In this document: piece by piece, positions 1-8,677 of the stretch
Layout: every line of letters starts with the position of its first letter
Numbering within the stretch: position 1 is the first letter of the stretch
Assembly (NCBI GenBank): GCA_963747835.1
Contig: CAVVGO010000006.1
Span: 620,001-684,000, forward strand
DNA length: 64,000 nt
DNA from: JAJPKK01 sp963747835
Lineage (GTDB): Bacteria; Pseudomonadota; Alphaproteobacteria; Rhizobiales; Xanthobacteraceae
Direction: 5' to 3'
The notes under the pieces: model-generated
The model's database searches: none
Told to the model about the DNA's origin: nothing
The model's input: the letters and a program-made list of their open reading frames with translations, nothing else
Program-made: the position numbers and the translations under genes

Positions 1-618
1 GGGAGCATCCGGCGACACGATCCGGTAGACCCGTTCGTCGCCGATCTTGTCGGACACCAGCGTGAGCCCGAGCTTCTTGCGCACCGCTCCCGCGAAGAAG
101 CCGCGCACCGAGTGCTGTTGCCAGCCGGTGGCGGCCATCACGGCCGCGATCGTCGTACCCTCGGGGCGCACCAGCAATTCGATGATCCGGGCCTGCTTGG
201 AGCGGCCCTGGTCGCCGGGCGCGGCGGCTATGGCATTCTCGCCGGTGTCGTTATCGGAGCGAGAGGTGGCTCGCTCGCGCTTCGCATCGGGAGCGCGGCT
301 CGCCTTCGGGGCATTTTCGAGGGTGGCCGGCTCGCCCTCCGTCGCCTGATCGCCCGGGTCGTCCTCGACCGCAATCGCCTTGAGGCCGCGCTTGGTGATG
401 CGCAGCGCCATCGCACGATTATCGTCGTCGCGGCGCCAGACCGGGAGATCGCCACGTGCGCGGACCTCCTCGATCAAGCCGTGATCGATCAATTTCGCGA
501 CCAGCTTTTGCGCGGCGCCGCCCTTTAGCTTGGTGGGCAATACGATCCCGCGATCATCGCGCCGAGAGGCGGCGGACAAGATGACGAGTTGGGTATCGGT
601 GAATTTGATGGCAGGCAT
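1..618 (-). CDS. DUF3489 domain protein (C-terminus beyond window)
   Basis: An open frame of 206 codons starts at the ATG whose complement lies at 616-618 and runs off the left edge with no stop. The N-terminal 80 residues look like a small winged-helix unit (start MPAIKFTDTQLVILSAASRR). A low-complexity linker follows, then a second helix-turn-helix-like segment containing ATGWQQHSVRGFFAGAVRKK, which is the typical DUF3489 region. Proteins of this family are small, probably DNA-binding, and are frequent on alphaproteobacterial genomic islands and prophage remnants; their biochemical role is unknown. The gene lies beside an AAA-ATPase remnant and a tRNA fragment, which fits an island edge. 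Family assignment is confident, function is not. Confidence 0.8.
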   Translation of the reverse strand, partial: MPAIKFTDTQLVILSAASRRDDRGIVLPTKLKGGAAQKLVAKLIDHGLIEEVRARGDLPVWRRDDDNRAMALRITKRGLKAIAVEDDPGDQATEGEPATLENAPKASRAPDAKRERATSRSDNDTGENAIAAAPGDQGRSKQARIIELLVRPEGTTIAAVMAATGWQQHSVRGFFAGAVRKKLGLTLVSDKIGDERVYRIVSPDAP

Positions 619-956
619 GTTCGGGATCCTCCGGTGCTGAGGGCGCGACATCGCGCCGTCACTGCCGGAGCCCCGCGACGGCGATGCAGCCGGCGGGGCG
701 GGATCCCGAGTTGCTGATCGCGCCCGGAACCGTCACAGTACCGCTCCGATCGCGCCCGAATGCCAGTTCTTTCTGGATTATCTTGTTGCTGGTTTCGGTT
801 CCAACGGATCATGAAATGATCAGCTTTGGCCCCTGGATCTAAGAAGCAGTTTCTAGCGCGCGCCGGGCGTGCTCGCAAAATGATGTCCACGGCACGACGC
901 AAGGATGCTTCGGCTTCAGCCAAGCCCGCCATCAGCATTCTGGTCACATCCCTTCT
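619..956. other. Intergenic region, no supported gene
   Basis: This stretch lies upstream of the DUF3489 gene and downstream of the AAA-ATPase remnant. A minus-strand frame begins at 947 (MTRMLMAGLAEAEASLRRAVD) but soon becomes arginine-rich and runs into the DUF3489 gene on the same strand, so it is not a credible protein. The DUF3489 promoter presumably lies here, but I see no clear -35/-10 pair. Confidence 0.4.
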
Positions 957-1316
957 CTACCGCTTCCGTCTCTTTAGCGCCGAGAACAAATCGATATCAT
1001 CAATCGCGTCTTTTTTTCCTCGTGCCGCTAGACGGGCAGCCTCGTTCACAACCCAAGCAACGTCGCTCATCGGGCCGCCAGCAAGCGAAGCGGCGAGCTG
1101 GTCAAGGTTCTGGATATCGCGGCGGAGCCTGCTGCTCAGCAGCGAGTCCAGCGCAGCTTGCACCTCCGAAGCTGTCGGATATTCGATGGTGGCCGTGTGG
1201 ATCAGATCGAGCGCTTCCGGCGCGCCGATCCACGGGTCGATGGAGCCGTGAACAGCAATGACGGGATGCATGTCGCCAATCAGATCAGTGGCGAGGCCGT
1301 CGTGATTGTAGTTCAT
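957..1316 (-). pseudogene. AAA+ ATPase C-terminal remnant
   Basis: The segment from MNYNHDGLATDLIGDMHPV to the stop encodes about 119 residues. Its C-terminal 45 residues, including GGPMSDVAWVVNEAARLAAR, match the helical lid that follows the nucleotide-binding core in FtsH/Cdc48-type AAA ATPases, where a VNEAA(L/R)LAAR signature is usual. No Walker A, Walker B or arginine finger precedes it. The frame stays open upstream to 1670 only because it is read through the complement of a tRNA fragment (1431-1480) and other non-coding DNA. I therefore read it as the 3' end of an ATPase gene cut off by recombination at the adjacent tRNA-derived site. A short expressed protein starting at 1316 cannot be excluded. 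Confidence 0.55.
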
Positions 1317-1430
1317 GAACAGCGACCGTGGAGCGCGTCGAAACGGCAAATAATTGTGGCTTGCTCGACGCCGGTGCCCGGCATCATCTGGGACGTCGGC
1401 CGACGGAGATTGACTCGCGCTGGCGGTGTG

Positions 1431-1480
1431 TTGCGCTCCGAAGGCAAAGGTCAGAGGTTCGAATCCCCTCGGGCGCGCCA
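1431..1480 (+). other. tRNA-Arg(CCG)-like 3' fragment, probable att site
   Basis: Fifty bases read like the 3' half of a tRNA: an anticodon-loop-like CTCCGAA at 1437-1443, a variable region, the T-loop TTCGAAT at 1458-1464, and an acceptor end CGGGCGCGCCA finishing with CCA at 1480. No matching 5' acceptor strand (GCGCCCG expected), D-arm or full anticodon stem exists upstream. It is therefore a fragment, not a functional tRNA. Tyrosine-recombinase elements that integrate into tRNA genes typically leave such 3'-end copies as attL/attR, so this is most simply an integration scar. The CCG anticodon and arginine identity are inferred from the loop. Confidence 0.65.
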
Positions 1481-1688
1481 GCAAACCATGGTGTGAGGTC
1501 GCCTTGGTGACAAGCTCACCGCCCGACTGAACCAAGAACCTCCATGATGTCGAACGCGCGACCGCCGATCGGGGCAGGCACTCTGCGCGCGCGCAGTTCG
1601 CGCCGAGCGAGATCAACTCCCACTCGCCCAACGCGCATGCATCTGTTTTCGGCCATGTGCGCGCAATCATATCGCCGTTCAGGACATC

Positions 1689-2753
1689 TCACGTCTCACC
1701 AGAATTTAGCATCATGGTGTGTTGGTGTAAGGACAGGAGAAGCGCCTTCGCGGTCTTCAAGTCGGCAGTTTCCAAGCCCTCTCTGAAGCGATCGTACACC
1801 GGCTGCAGGAGGCTGCTCGCCTCGGCCAGCCGGCCTTGAGCCTGCTGCAGGCGTGCAAGGCTTGTAGATGTTCGCAACTCCCATGAGAGGGCGCCTTGCC
1901 GGCGCGCCCAATCGAGTGATTGTAAAAAATGCTCTTCGGCCGCGGTCGCGGCCTGCCGTGCACCATCGCGCAGGACGAGTTCGCCCTTGATGCGCATCAG
2001 CTCGGCGACGCACCAGCGCTCCTCGATGCGCTCGGACCGTGCGAGCGCCTCGTCGATTATCGAGAGAGCCTCGGTAGCTTTACCGTCGCGACCGAGGGCG
2101 TCTGCCATCTCGGCGCGGAGTGGGGTGAACAGCAGGCTAAAGGCGTTGTGCGGGACACTGGCGAACGCGACGCGCATAAGCTCCAACCCGGCGCCAATGT
2201 CGCCACGCTTGATGAGCAACACGCTTCCAAAGCATCGACCCACAAGGCCCCACAGCTCAAGCGCGTGCTTGGCCGAAAGCTCCAGGAGCTCCTTCACATA
2301 GCGCTCCGTTAAGGCTAGATCACCGACGAGAAGCGCGACAAGGGCCGACTGAAGCAGGGCATTGGCCAGCGACAGCGGGTGACTGTTGGCGCGAGCGTCG
2401 ACTACAAGGCGTTCGACGCTACAAATGGCCTTTTCGGCAGATCCCTGCAGCCACAGTATTCGAGAGTGATACGTGTGCGCCACCATCCGTTGGTCATAGT
2501 GAAACCTGCAGATGTGCGATCTTCTGGCGACATAGCGATCCAGCATGCGCTCGATGTGTCGCTGCGCACCTTCCAGGTTGCCCAGGGCAACCTGCACTAG
2601 GCCAATCTGGAGGTCGCCGAGTGGGCCATCGGCAGGATCGGTGGTTTTCGCCGCGTAGCTGCAAAATCTTTCGGCCAACGCCAGTGCCACCCGATACCGG
2701 CCGCCCGTAAAACAGTCGACATACAAGCCCCAAAGCGCTCGCAGGCGATAATC
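1689..2753 (-). pseudogene. TPR-rich ATPase/regulator, N-terminus lost at IS21
   Basis: About 355 residues of helical repeats, from LTDYRLRALWGLYVDCFTGG to a stop at 1689, match the C-terminal half of the large winged-helix plus AAA-ATPase plus TPR proteins (roughly 900-1000 aa) common in Bradyrhizobium-type genomes. The first 80 residues of the frame come from the abutting IS21 element, so the true reading frame is severed at 2753. Nothing on the other side of the IS (beyond 5238) resembles the missing N-terminal half, so the interruption is not a simple insertion. The family usually pairs a DNA-binding or cyclase-type N-terminus with a STAND-like ATPase. What remains here cannot be active. 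Confidence 0.75.
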
Positions 2754-2805
2754 TGTCAATCGGCGTCCAAATTTGACCCCCGATCGGCGTCCAATTTTGA
2801 CCCCC
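2754..2805. repeat. IS21 left terminal repeats (two tandem copies)
   Basis: Two copies of a 22-base motif ending in TTTGACCCCC lie at 2760-2781 and 2784-2805, with the outermost TGTCA at 2754-2758. They pair in inverted orientation with the right end. The istB stop codon lies in the outer repeat at 2756-2758. Confidence 0.85.
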
Positions 2806-3622
2806 TTGAGCGACGAGTCCGGGCGGTAGCGCTCGCGCCGTCGGAGCTGGTCGGGGTTGCGGAGACGGCGCGAGCGCGGGTGGCGGGATGATCGTCGCCA
2901 CGGCTCTTGAAGCGCCAGCTGTCGTTTCCGGTTTCGATGATATCGCAGTGGTGGGTCAGGCGATCGAGCAGCGCGGTGGTCATCTTGGCGTCGGTGAAGA
3001 CGCTCGGCCATTCGCCGAAGGCGAGATTGGTGGTGACGATGATCGAGGTGCGCTCGTAGAGCCGGCTGATGAGGTGGAACAGGAGTTGGCCACCGGCCTG
3101 GGCGAACGGCAGATAGCCGAGCTCGTCGAGAATGACGAAGTCCATGCGGGTCAGGTGATCGGCAATCCGACCCTGCCGGCCGCTGCGGGTCTCGCCCTCG
3201 AGCCGGTTGACGAGATCGACGACGTTGTAGAAGCGGCCGCGGGTGCCGGACCGAATGCAGCTACGGGCGACGGCGATCGCCAAGTGGGTTTTGCCGGTGC
3301 CGGTTCCGCCAATCAGCACGGCATTACGCTGCTGGGTTAGGAATCCACCGCCGGCGAGATCGCGAACCAGGGTCTCGTTGATCGGTGTGCCGTCGAACTG
3401 GAAGTCTTCAAGGTCTTTTGCGAGCGGCAGCTTGGCGATGGAGAGTTGGTATTTGATCGAGCGCACCTGCTTCTCGTTGATCTCGGCGGTGAGCAGGTCG
3501 CCGATGATGCGCTGGGGCTCATGCTGGCGTTTGACGGCGGTGGTCATGATCTCGTCGAAGGCAGCCTTCATGCCGTAGAGCTGAAGTTCGCCCATGAGGT
3601 CGAATATCTCGGATCGTTCCAT
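2756..3622 (-). CDS. istB: IS21 helper ATPase IstB
   Basis: IstB (288 aa) is the AAA+ partner that assembles on target DNA and activates the IstA transposase. The Walker A motif GGTGTGKT lies near residue 105 and Walker B VILDELGY near residue 163, both intact. The ATG at 3620-3622 is preceded by an AGGAGA ribosome site and overlaps the istA stop by one base (TGATG), so translational coupling is likely. The last 45 residues, after WRFKSRG, are low-complexity and run into the terminal repeats; they are probably dispensable. The frame stays open upstream to 3922 but only as an istA shadow. Confidence 0.95.
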   Translation of the reverse strand: MERSEIFDLMGELQLYGMKAAFDEIMTTAVKRQHEPQRIIGDLLTAEINEKQVRSIKYQLSIAKLPLAKDLEDFQFDGTPINETLVRDLAGGGFLTQQRNAVLIGGTGTGKTHLAIAVARSCIRSGTRGRFYNVVDLVNRLEGETRSGRQGRIADHLTRMDFVILDELGYLPFAQAGGQLLFHLISRLYERTSIIVTTNLAFGEWPSVFTDAKMTTALLDRLTHHCDIIETGNDSWRFKSRGDDHPATRARAVSATPTSSDGASATARTRRSRGSKLDADRGSNLDAD

Positions 3623-5121
3623 CAGTTGCTTCTCCTGAGGTTGTCGTAGCGGGCACAATCGGCAATCGGTGCGTGGCGCAGCGTCAGCGCAGCCGGCGTC
3701 ATGATGGTGGCGGGTGGATCGGGATTGCGTTGGCGGGCCAGGATGTTCAGGACGACATCGGCGGAGTGGACGTCCTGGGCGATTGCCTCGGCACAGGCCG
3801 CCTCGACCGCCGGCAGCCCGTCGGTGATCACGGCGGTGAGGATGTCGACCATCTGCCGATTGCCATCGTCGACACCGGTGAGCTTGCGCCGGATGCGCTC
3901 CATCGCGGCCGGCAGCACCCAATCCTTGAATGGCGCGCCGTTGCGCAGGGCGCCGGGCTTGCGAGCCAGCACGGGGACGTAATGCCAGGGGTCGTAGATG
4001 GTGTCGCCGCGGCCGAACGCGCGGGGATGCTCGCCGACGATCCGGCCGTCCTGGCGGATCACGATGCGGTCCGCATAGGCATGGACTTCGACCAGCCGCC
4101 CGACCGCGCTCGCTGCCACCGAGTACTTGATGTTATCGAAGCGCACCAGGCAGGTCTTGGAGACCGACGCCGGCACCGCGTGGAAGCCGTCGAACCGGCC
4201 CGCATAGGGCACGAGCTTCGGCCGCTCCGCTTCGAACACATCCCAGATCGTCTGCCCGGTCAGCTCCGGATGGTGATGCGCCTTGGCGTAGGCGATGCAT
4301 TTATCGGTGAGCCAGGCGTTCATCTCGTCGTAGGTCTTGAAGCGCAGTCGCGGCGTGAAGAAGCGCTCGCGCACCAGCCCGACCTGATTCTCGACTTGGC
4401 CCTTCTCCCAGCCCGATGCCGGCGTGCAGGCTACCGGATCGACGAGATAATGGCTGCACATCTGCAGGAAGCGGCGATTGTAGAGGCGGTTCTTGCCGAC
4501 GAAGACCGTCTCCACCGCGGTCTTCATGTTGTCGTAGATGCCGCGCCTGCAGGTCCCCTTGAACAGCGCGAACGCCCGGTCGTGAGCGTCGAACACCATC
4601 TCCTGCGTCTCGCGCGGATAGGCGCGCACGAACAGCATCCGGCTGTGGCAAAGCCGGACATGGGCGGCCTTCACAGTCACGGTCACGCCGTTGAGGACGA
4701 CGATCTCGTGGCTCCAGTCGAATTGGTAGGCCTCGCCCGGAGCGAAGCTCAGCGGCACGTAGGCCGCGGCCGTCGCTTGCCCGCGATCCTTGGCCCATCG
4801 CCTGGCGTAGCGACGCAGCGCATCATAGCCGCCGTCGTACCCGCGCTCGCGGAACTCCTCGAAGATCCGGATCAGCGTCAACTGCTCGCGAGCGGGCTTG
4901 GCCGCATTGCTTTCCAGCAGTTCATCGACCGCAGCCGTCCATCGCCCCAGCTTCGGCCGCGGTTGGACGGTGCGCTCGTATTCGAACGACGTCTCCCCGG
5001 ATCGCAGCACCTTGCGGACCGTGTTCCGGGACACCCCGAGGTCCCGCGCAATCTCCCGGATCGTCTTGCCCTTGACGAAGTGCTCGCGCCGAATCCGCGC
5101 AACCGTCTCCACGACCAGCAT
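3622..5121 (-). CDS. istA: IS21 transposase IstA
   Basis: IstA (499 aa from the chosen start) is the DDE transposase of IS21. A helix-turn-helix with TIREIARDLGVSRNTVRKVL lies at residues 20-39. Candidate catalytic acids are D135 (QFDWS), D197 (IYDNMK) and E244 (KGQVENQ), in the right order for an rve-type core. The start at 5121 (MLVVETVARIRREHF) matches the family N-terminus; a longer frame to 5172 adds 17 residues that partly lie in the inner right repeat. No frameshift or lost key residue is visible, so the element may still be mobile. Confidence 0.94.
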   Translation of the reverse strand: MLVVETVARIRREHFVKGKTIREIARDLGVSRNTVRKVLRSGETSFEYERTVQPRPKLGRWTAAVDELLESNAAKPAREQLTLIRIFEEFRERGYDGGYDALRRYARRWAKDRGQATAAAYVPLSFAPGEAYQFDWSHEIVVLNGVTVTVKAAHVRLCHSRMLFVRAYPRETQEMVFDAHDRAFALFKGTCRRGIYDNMKTAVETVFVGKNRLYNRRFLQMCSHYLVDPVACTPASGWEKGQVENQVGLVRERFFTPRLRFKTYDEMNAWLTDKCIAYAKAHHHPELTGQTIWDVFEAERPKLVPYAGRFDGFHAVPASVSKTCLVRFDNIKYSVAASAVGRLVEVHAYADRIVIRQDGRIVGEHPRAFGRGDTIYDPWHYVPVLARKPGALRNGAPFKDWVLPAAMERIRRKLTGVDDGNRQMVDILTAVITDGLPAVEAACAEAIAQDVHSADVVLNILARQRNPDPPATIMTPAALTLRHAPIADCARYDNLRRSN

Positions 5122-5176
5122 CCCCCGACCACCCCGCTTCGAATCAAAGCGGGAAGCCTGCATCGGCCACACTTCA

Positions 5177-5238
5177 GGGGGTCAATTTTGGACGCCGATC
5201 CCCCCGATTAGGGGGTCAAAATTGCACGCCGAATGACA
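5177..5238. repeat. IS21 right terminal repeats (two tandem copies)
   Basis: Inverted counterparts of the left-end motifs lie at 5177-5198 and 5211-5232, with the terminal TGACA at 5234-5238. The outer copy supplies the stop codon and the final residues of the neighbouring methyltransferase frame. Confidence 0.85.
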
Positions 5239-6647
5239 TCGACTTCCTCGAAAGTCTTACCGGTAGAGATCAAAGTGGCGACCTTGCCGGTATACGTCTG
5301 CCAGCGCCGAACCGCGACATCGACATAGATGGGGTCGAGCTCGATGCCGCGCGCTCGGCGTCCCGCGCGTTCCGCCGCGATGATGGTGGTTCCGGACCCT
5401 ATGAACGGGTCAAGGATGATGCTCTTGCGGCGGGAGCAGTCCTTGATCGCGTCCACCACCAAGGCGACCGGTTTGACGGTCGGGTGCATCGCAAGTTCTT
5501 CAAGCCGCCCGGACCGCATTGTGTTGACGCCCGCGTGATCCCAGACGTTCGTGCGGTGGCGTCCGTGCTGACCGAGCTCGAAATTGTTGAGGTGGGGCGC
5601 GTTCCCGGCCTTCCATACGAAAATCAGCTCATGCTTGCTGCGGTAGAAGGTGCCCATGCCACCGTTACTCTTGTTCCATACGACAAGGTTCTTGAGCTCC
5701 GCATAGACCGCATTCCCGGCGCCAAACATTTCCGCCAGATGCCTCCAGTCCATGCAGAGGAAGTGGATCGACCCGTCCACGCTGTGGGCGGCGAGTTGTT
5801 CGAACGCCGTCCGCAGGAACTTGGTAAAATCGTCCTCCGTCATCTCGCCGGACGCCATCGCAAACTCGCGGTGCCGGACGCGGCCAAGTCCCGAGACGTT
5901 TCCGTCGATCCGGAGGTTATAGGGAGGATCAGTGAACACCATGTCGGCAAGCTCACCAGCCATCAGGGTCTGGTAGGAGGCGGCATCGAGCGCGTTGCCG
6001 CAGAGCAAGCGGTGAGGGCCAAGGGCCCACACATCGCCGGTCCGCGACACCGCGGCGCCGGCGGTCGGCGGATCGGGGATCTCGTCTTCGGGGCCCGGCG
6101 GTCCGCCATTCGCCTCGGCGGCGTCCTCCAGCACGATGTCGACATAGGGGGCCTCAAATCCCGTGAGCTCGACCTCGAAATCAAGGTCGATCAGGGCTTG
6201 CAGTTCGATCGCCAGGATCTCCCGGTCCCAGCCGGCCTTCTCGGCGAGCCGGTTGTCCGCCAGCACATAGGCTCGCTTGTCGACGTCCGAGAGGTGCGAC
6301 AGACACAAGGTCGGCACCTCATTCAGGCCGAGGAGCTTTGCTGCCTCCACGCGACCATGGCCGGCAATGATCTGGCCCGAGTCATCGACGAGGATCGGGT
6401 TGTTGAAGCCGAAGCGCTGGATGCTCTTGGCGATCTGGCTAATCTGCTTTTTCGAATGGGTCCGGGCATTGTTCTTATAGGCAGCAAGGTGGTTGGTCGG
6501 GGTGAGCCTGACCTTGCTATCGGTTAGATGGGAAAGAGGGGCGAGACGCCCGGCTATCGGCCGGTCGACTGCGTCTGCGGGCCGCCCGCCCGCGGATTTG
6601 CCACTGTCCCCCGCTATCTCCGCTACTGAACTAAGTTGATTCGACAT
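5208..6647 (-). CDS. ParB-domain site-specific DNA methyltransferase, IS-altered C-terminus
   Basis: The protein (479 aa) joins an N-terminal ParB/sulfiredoxin-like nuclease-fold domain (residues about 45-170, with IIAGHGRVEAAKLLG) to a beta-class amino-methyltransferase. In the latter, catalytic motif IV DPPY (residues 240-243) precedes the AdoMet motif I DPFIGSGTT (413-421). It should methylate adenine N6 or cytosine N4. Such fusions are typical of phage and island orphan methylases; no restriction endonuclease is adjacent. The ATG at 6647 has a GGGAGA ribosome site 5' of it. The IS21 end begins at 5238, so the last ten or so codons and the TAA are supplied by the IS. Both catalytic motifs are upstream of the join, so activity could survive. 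Confidence 0.88.
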   Translation of the reverse strand: MSNQLSSVAEIAGDSGKSAGGRPADAVDRPIAGRLAPLSHLTDSKVRLTPTNHLAAYKNNARTHSKKQISQIAKSIQRFGFNNPILVDDSGQIIAGHGRVEAAKLLGLNEVPTLCLSHLSDVDKRAYVLADNRLAEKAGWDREILAIELQALIDLDFEVELTGFEAPYVDIVLEDAAEANGGPPGPEDEIPDPPTAGAAVSRTGDVWALGPHRLLCGNALDAASYQTLMAGELADMVFTDPPYNLRIDGNVSGLGRVRHREFAMASGEMTEDDFTKFLRTAFEQLAAHSVDGSIHFLCMDWRHLAEMFGAGNAVYAELKNLVVWNKSNGGMGTFYRSKHELIFVWKAGNAPHLNNFELGQHGRHRTNVWDHAGVNTMRSGRLEELAMHPTVKPVALVVDAIKDCSRRKSIILDPFIGSGTTIIAAERAGRRARGIELDPIYVDVAVRRWQTYTGKVATLISTGKTFEEVDVIRRAILTP

Positions 6648-6697
6648 GCTTGTCTCCCGGTTACAACTGGGAGGCAAATAAGCTCAAAGGCGTCCCA

Positions 6698-7336
6698 CTA
6701 AGCGGGGGGCTTTTTGGGAAAATTTGAGGGCGAAAGATCCGTTAGCGAACTCAGCAAGAGGTCGACGGCCTCCTCGGGCTTCATGCCGCCGAGCATCTTC
6801 AAAGCTTCCTGATACCGCGCAACGTCCTTATTCTCGGCAGCCCTTTCGGTCATCATTTTCTCTCGCCATTTCTCGATCTGCCCAGCTCTTACGATTGCCC
6901 CGGACGCGGTTTTGCCGCCCATCTTGGCGAGCCTTCGGGCGACTTCTCGAGCGGCGTCCTTCTTTTTCTTGCCGCCCTCCATCAGGCGCGTCATTGTCGC
7001 CGCTACAATGGCCCGGAACAGTTCCTCCGATAAGGCCATGCCCGGCCTGTTGGACACCATTGTTGGCGTCAGAAGTGGTCCAACGCTTCCATGATCCAGG
7101 TCGTGCAGGGCGTACAGCAGATCATTGAGAGGCCGGGGAAACGCTGGTTCGGTCGGATACAGGCCCGAGATCAACTGGATCACGCCGTGGAGCGCAAACT
7201 TGATGGCCTCGCGAGATTCTTCAGGCGGTCGGCCGCCATAGATTTTCGAAACTTCGCGTAATGTGTTGGTGAAGACTACGATAGCGGCGAGCTGCGCTGC
7301 GACGTTAGGCTCGTTATCTCCACTTGGTGTTTCCAT
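6698..7336 (-). CDS. Hypothetical protein next to the methylase
   Basis: This 212-aa predicted soluble protein is not one I can name. Its central part has a lysine-rich helix (GGKKKKDAAREVARRLAKMG) and the C-terminal third is predicted helical with a proline/lysine-rich tail. The ATG at 7336 has an AGAAGGG ribosome site. It lies 50 bp upstream of the methyltransferase on the same strand, so co-transcription is likely, and similar small basic proteins often accompany ParB-methylases on rhizobial islands. A role in DNA packaging or methylation accessory function would be a guess. Confidence 0.65.
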   Translation of the reverse strand: METPSGDNEPNVAAQLAAIVVFTNTLREVSKIYGGRPPEESREAIKFALHGVIQLISGLYPTEPAFPRPLNDLLYALHDLDHGSVGPLLTPTMVSNRPGMALSEELFRAIVAATMTRLMEGGKKKKDAAREVARRLAKMGGKTASGAIVRAGQIEKWREKMMTERAAENKDVARYQEALKMLGGMKPEEAVDLLLSSLTDLSPSNFPKKPPA

Positions 7337-7853
7337 CTGGCCCTTCTGTCACATTTGCCCGTGTTGACGCCGACGGACTGAGCCTTGTTGGGGCTATGAC
7401 CCAAGCCACCGTCAGCCACAAATCGCGGCGATTATGGCGTGCACTCGCGGCGAGCGCATCTTTGGCCGTGGCGGGCCGTCGGTCAGCCATGGAGCAAGTG
7501 TTTCGCTTCGCTGCAGATCCCTGTAAAGCTCAAAACAATCCCTGCTAGGCAGAAAAAAATCGCTGCTCTTTCGCGTAGGGAATATAAGCGTAAGGTACTG
7601 ATCCATCTGCGGTAATTGATGTCAATTTCGCCCCACACGACCAAGAATTGAAAGATACCCTGCAGATTTCCCTGTTACCAGGGAACTCGAGCCGCAGACT
7701 GGTCCGACTAGGACTGCGTCCACCACCATGTCCACAACGAATTGTGCGGTGACAAACTTACCCTCAAAACCGGCGCCCTGTCGGCCCGCGCTGCTGGCAC
7801 GGTCGTTGCTAAGCGGTCGATAGCGACAGCGCCGCTCCCGAGGAATCCATCAG
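7337..7853. other. Intergenic region, no supported gene
   Basis: This 517-bp gap separates the accessory region from the first ABC importer operon, whose promoter should be here. Short frames on both strands (for example 64 codons on the minus strand from 7606) have no recognisable composition or family. No repeat or terminator stands out. Confidence 0.4.
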
Positions 7854-8639
7854 ATGTCTGACCTGAACACCAGGCTGGGTCGCAAGCGCCTCCGTCGGGT
7901 GATTGAGTTCTTCGTCGGGCCGATTCTGCTGATCGCGATCTGGTGGATCGCATATGCGGGCACGCTGGTGGATCCTCATCTGTTGCCGTCGCCGTTCGCG
8001 ACACTGGCGGATACCTGGAACAACATCTCGTCAGGCGCGATGACTCAGGACTTCCTGCAGACGCTGCTGCGCGTTGCCTATTCCTTCGGGATCGCCGCCT
8101 GCATCGGCGTGCCGCTTGGCATCGTCCTTGGTGCCAATGAAAGCATCTACCGATCTGTCGAGTTTGTGATCGATTTCTTTCGCTCCACTCCTGCAACCGC
8201 AATGTTCCCGCTTTTCCTTCTGCTGTTTGGTCTCGGCGAGTTCTCGAAGATATCGGTGGCTGCTTTTGCCGCACTCCTGGCGATCGTGTTCAACGTCGCA
8301 TATGGCGTCATGAATGCGCGGCAGACGCGAATCCTCGCGGCGCGCGCGATGGGCGCCAACTCGTTCCAGATTTTCAAGGACGTCATATTCTTCGAAACTC
8401 TGCCGCAGACCTTCGTCGGTCTGCGCACTGCCGTCTCTGTTGCTCTCGTCGTCATCATTGTCGCCGAGATGTTCATTGGCGCCGTAGACGGGCTCGGCCA
8501 CCGTATCATCGACGCGCAAATTTCCTATCAGCTTACCGACATGTACGGTTCGATCCTTGTCGCCGGCGCCATGGGGTACGGCGCCAATCTGCTGTTCCTG
8601 TCCGTCGAGAAACAATTCGTCCATTGGTCCGGCCGATGA
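7854..8639 (+). CDS. ABC importer permease (SsuC/TauC type)
   Basis: An inner-membrane permease of 261 aa with about six transmembrane helices. It carries the cytoplasmic EAA-type coupling loop in ARAMGANSFQIFKDVIF, which docks on the ATPase. Length and layout match the BPD_transp_1 permeases of sulfonate, taurine, nitrate and thiamine-precursor importers. It is the first gene of a permease / binding protein / ATPase operon (7.85-10.53 kb). Substrate cannot be read from the permease; the convergent neighbour encoding a nitrile-hydratase-like enzyme suggests an organic nitrogen compound. Confidence 0.88.
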   Translation: MSDLNTRLGRKRLRRVIEFFVGPILLIAIWWIAYAGTLVDPHLLPSPFATLADTWNNISSGAMTQDFLQTLLRVAYSFGIAACIGVPLGIVLGANESIYRSVEFVIDFFRSTPATAMFPLFLLLFGLGEFSKISVAAFAALLAIVFNVAYGVMNARQTRILAARAMGANSFQIFKDVIFFETLPQTFVGLRTAVSVALVVIIVAEMFIGAVDGLGHRIIDAQISYQLTDMYGSILVAGAMGYGANLLFLSVEKQFVHWSGR

Positions 8640-8677
8640 CGCCGTCCGCCGTGGCCGCCATGCCAAGGAGAAGCGCC

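Larger units (their letters stand above)
2754..5238 (-). mobile_element. IS21-family insertion sequence, complete
   Basis: The element is about 2.48 kb and carries istA and istB in the usual order, overlapping by one base. Its ends begin TGTCA and finish TGACA, giving 5'-TG...CA-3' termini, and the similarity continues inward as TCGGCGT(C/G)CAA(A/T)TTTGACCCCC. Each end carries a second copy of this motif just inside (2784-2805 on the left, 5177-5198 on the right). Such tandem transposase-binding repeats are characteristic of IS21 elements. Flanking bases (left ...GATAATC, right TCGACTT...) show no direct repeat, and the two neighbours do not form one gene, implying a deletion or recombination after insertion. 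Confidence 0.92.

Noticed and set aside
1317..1670. N-terminal extension of the 957 frame containing ARPRGFEPLTFAFG
   Set aside because: That peptide is the usual artefact of translating the complement of a tRNA T-arm; it comes from the fragment at 1431-1480.
3673..5211. 512-codon plus-strand frame opposite istA
   Set aside because: Antisense shadow of a clear transposase gene; His/Arg/Gly-rich composition and no family resemblance.
5484..6527. 347-codon plus-strand frame opposite the methyltransferase
   Set aside because: Antisense shadow; the minus strand has all methylase motifs.
1..7400. Active prophage or conjugative element
   Set aside because: No integrase, capsid, terminase or conjugation gene is present; only remnants and an IS are seen.
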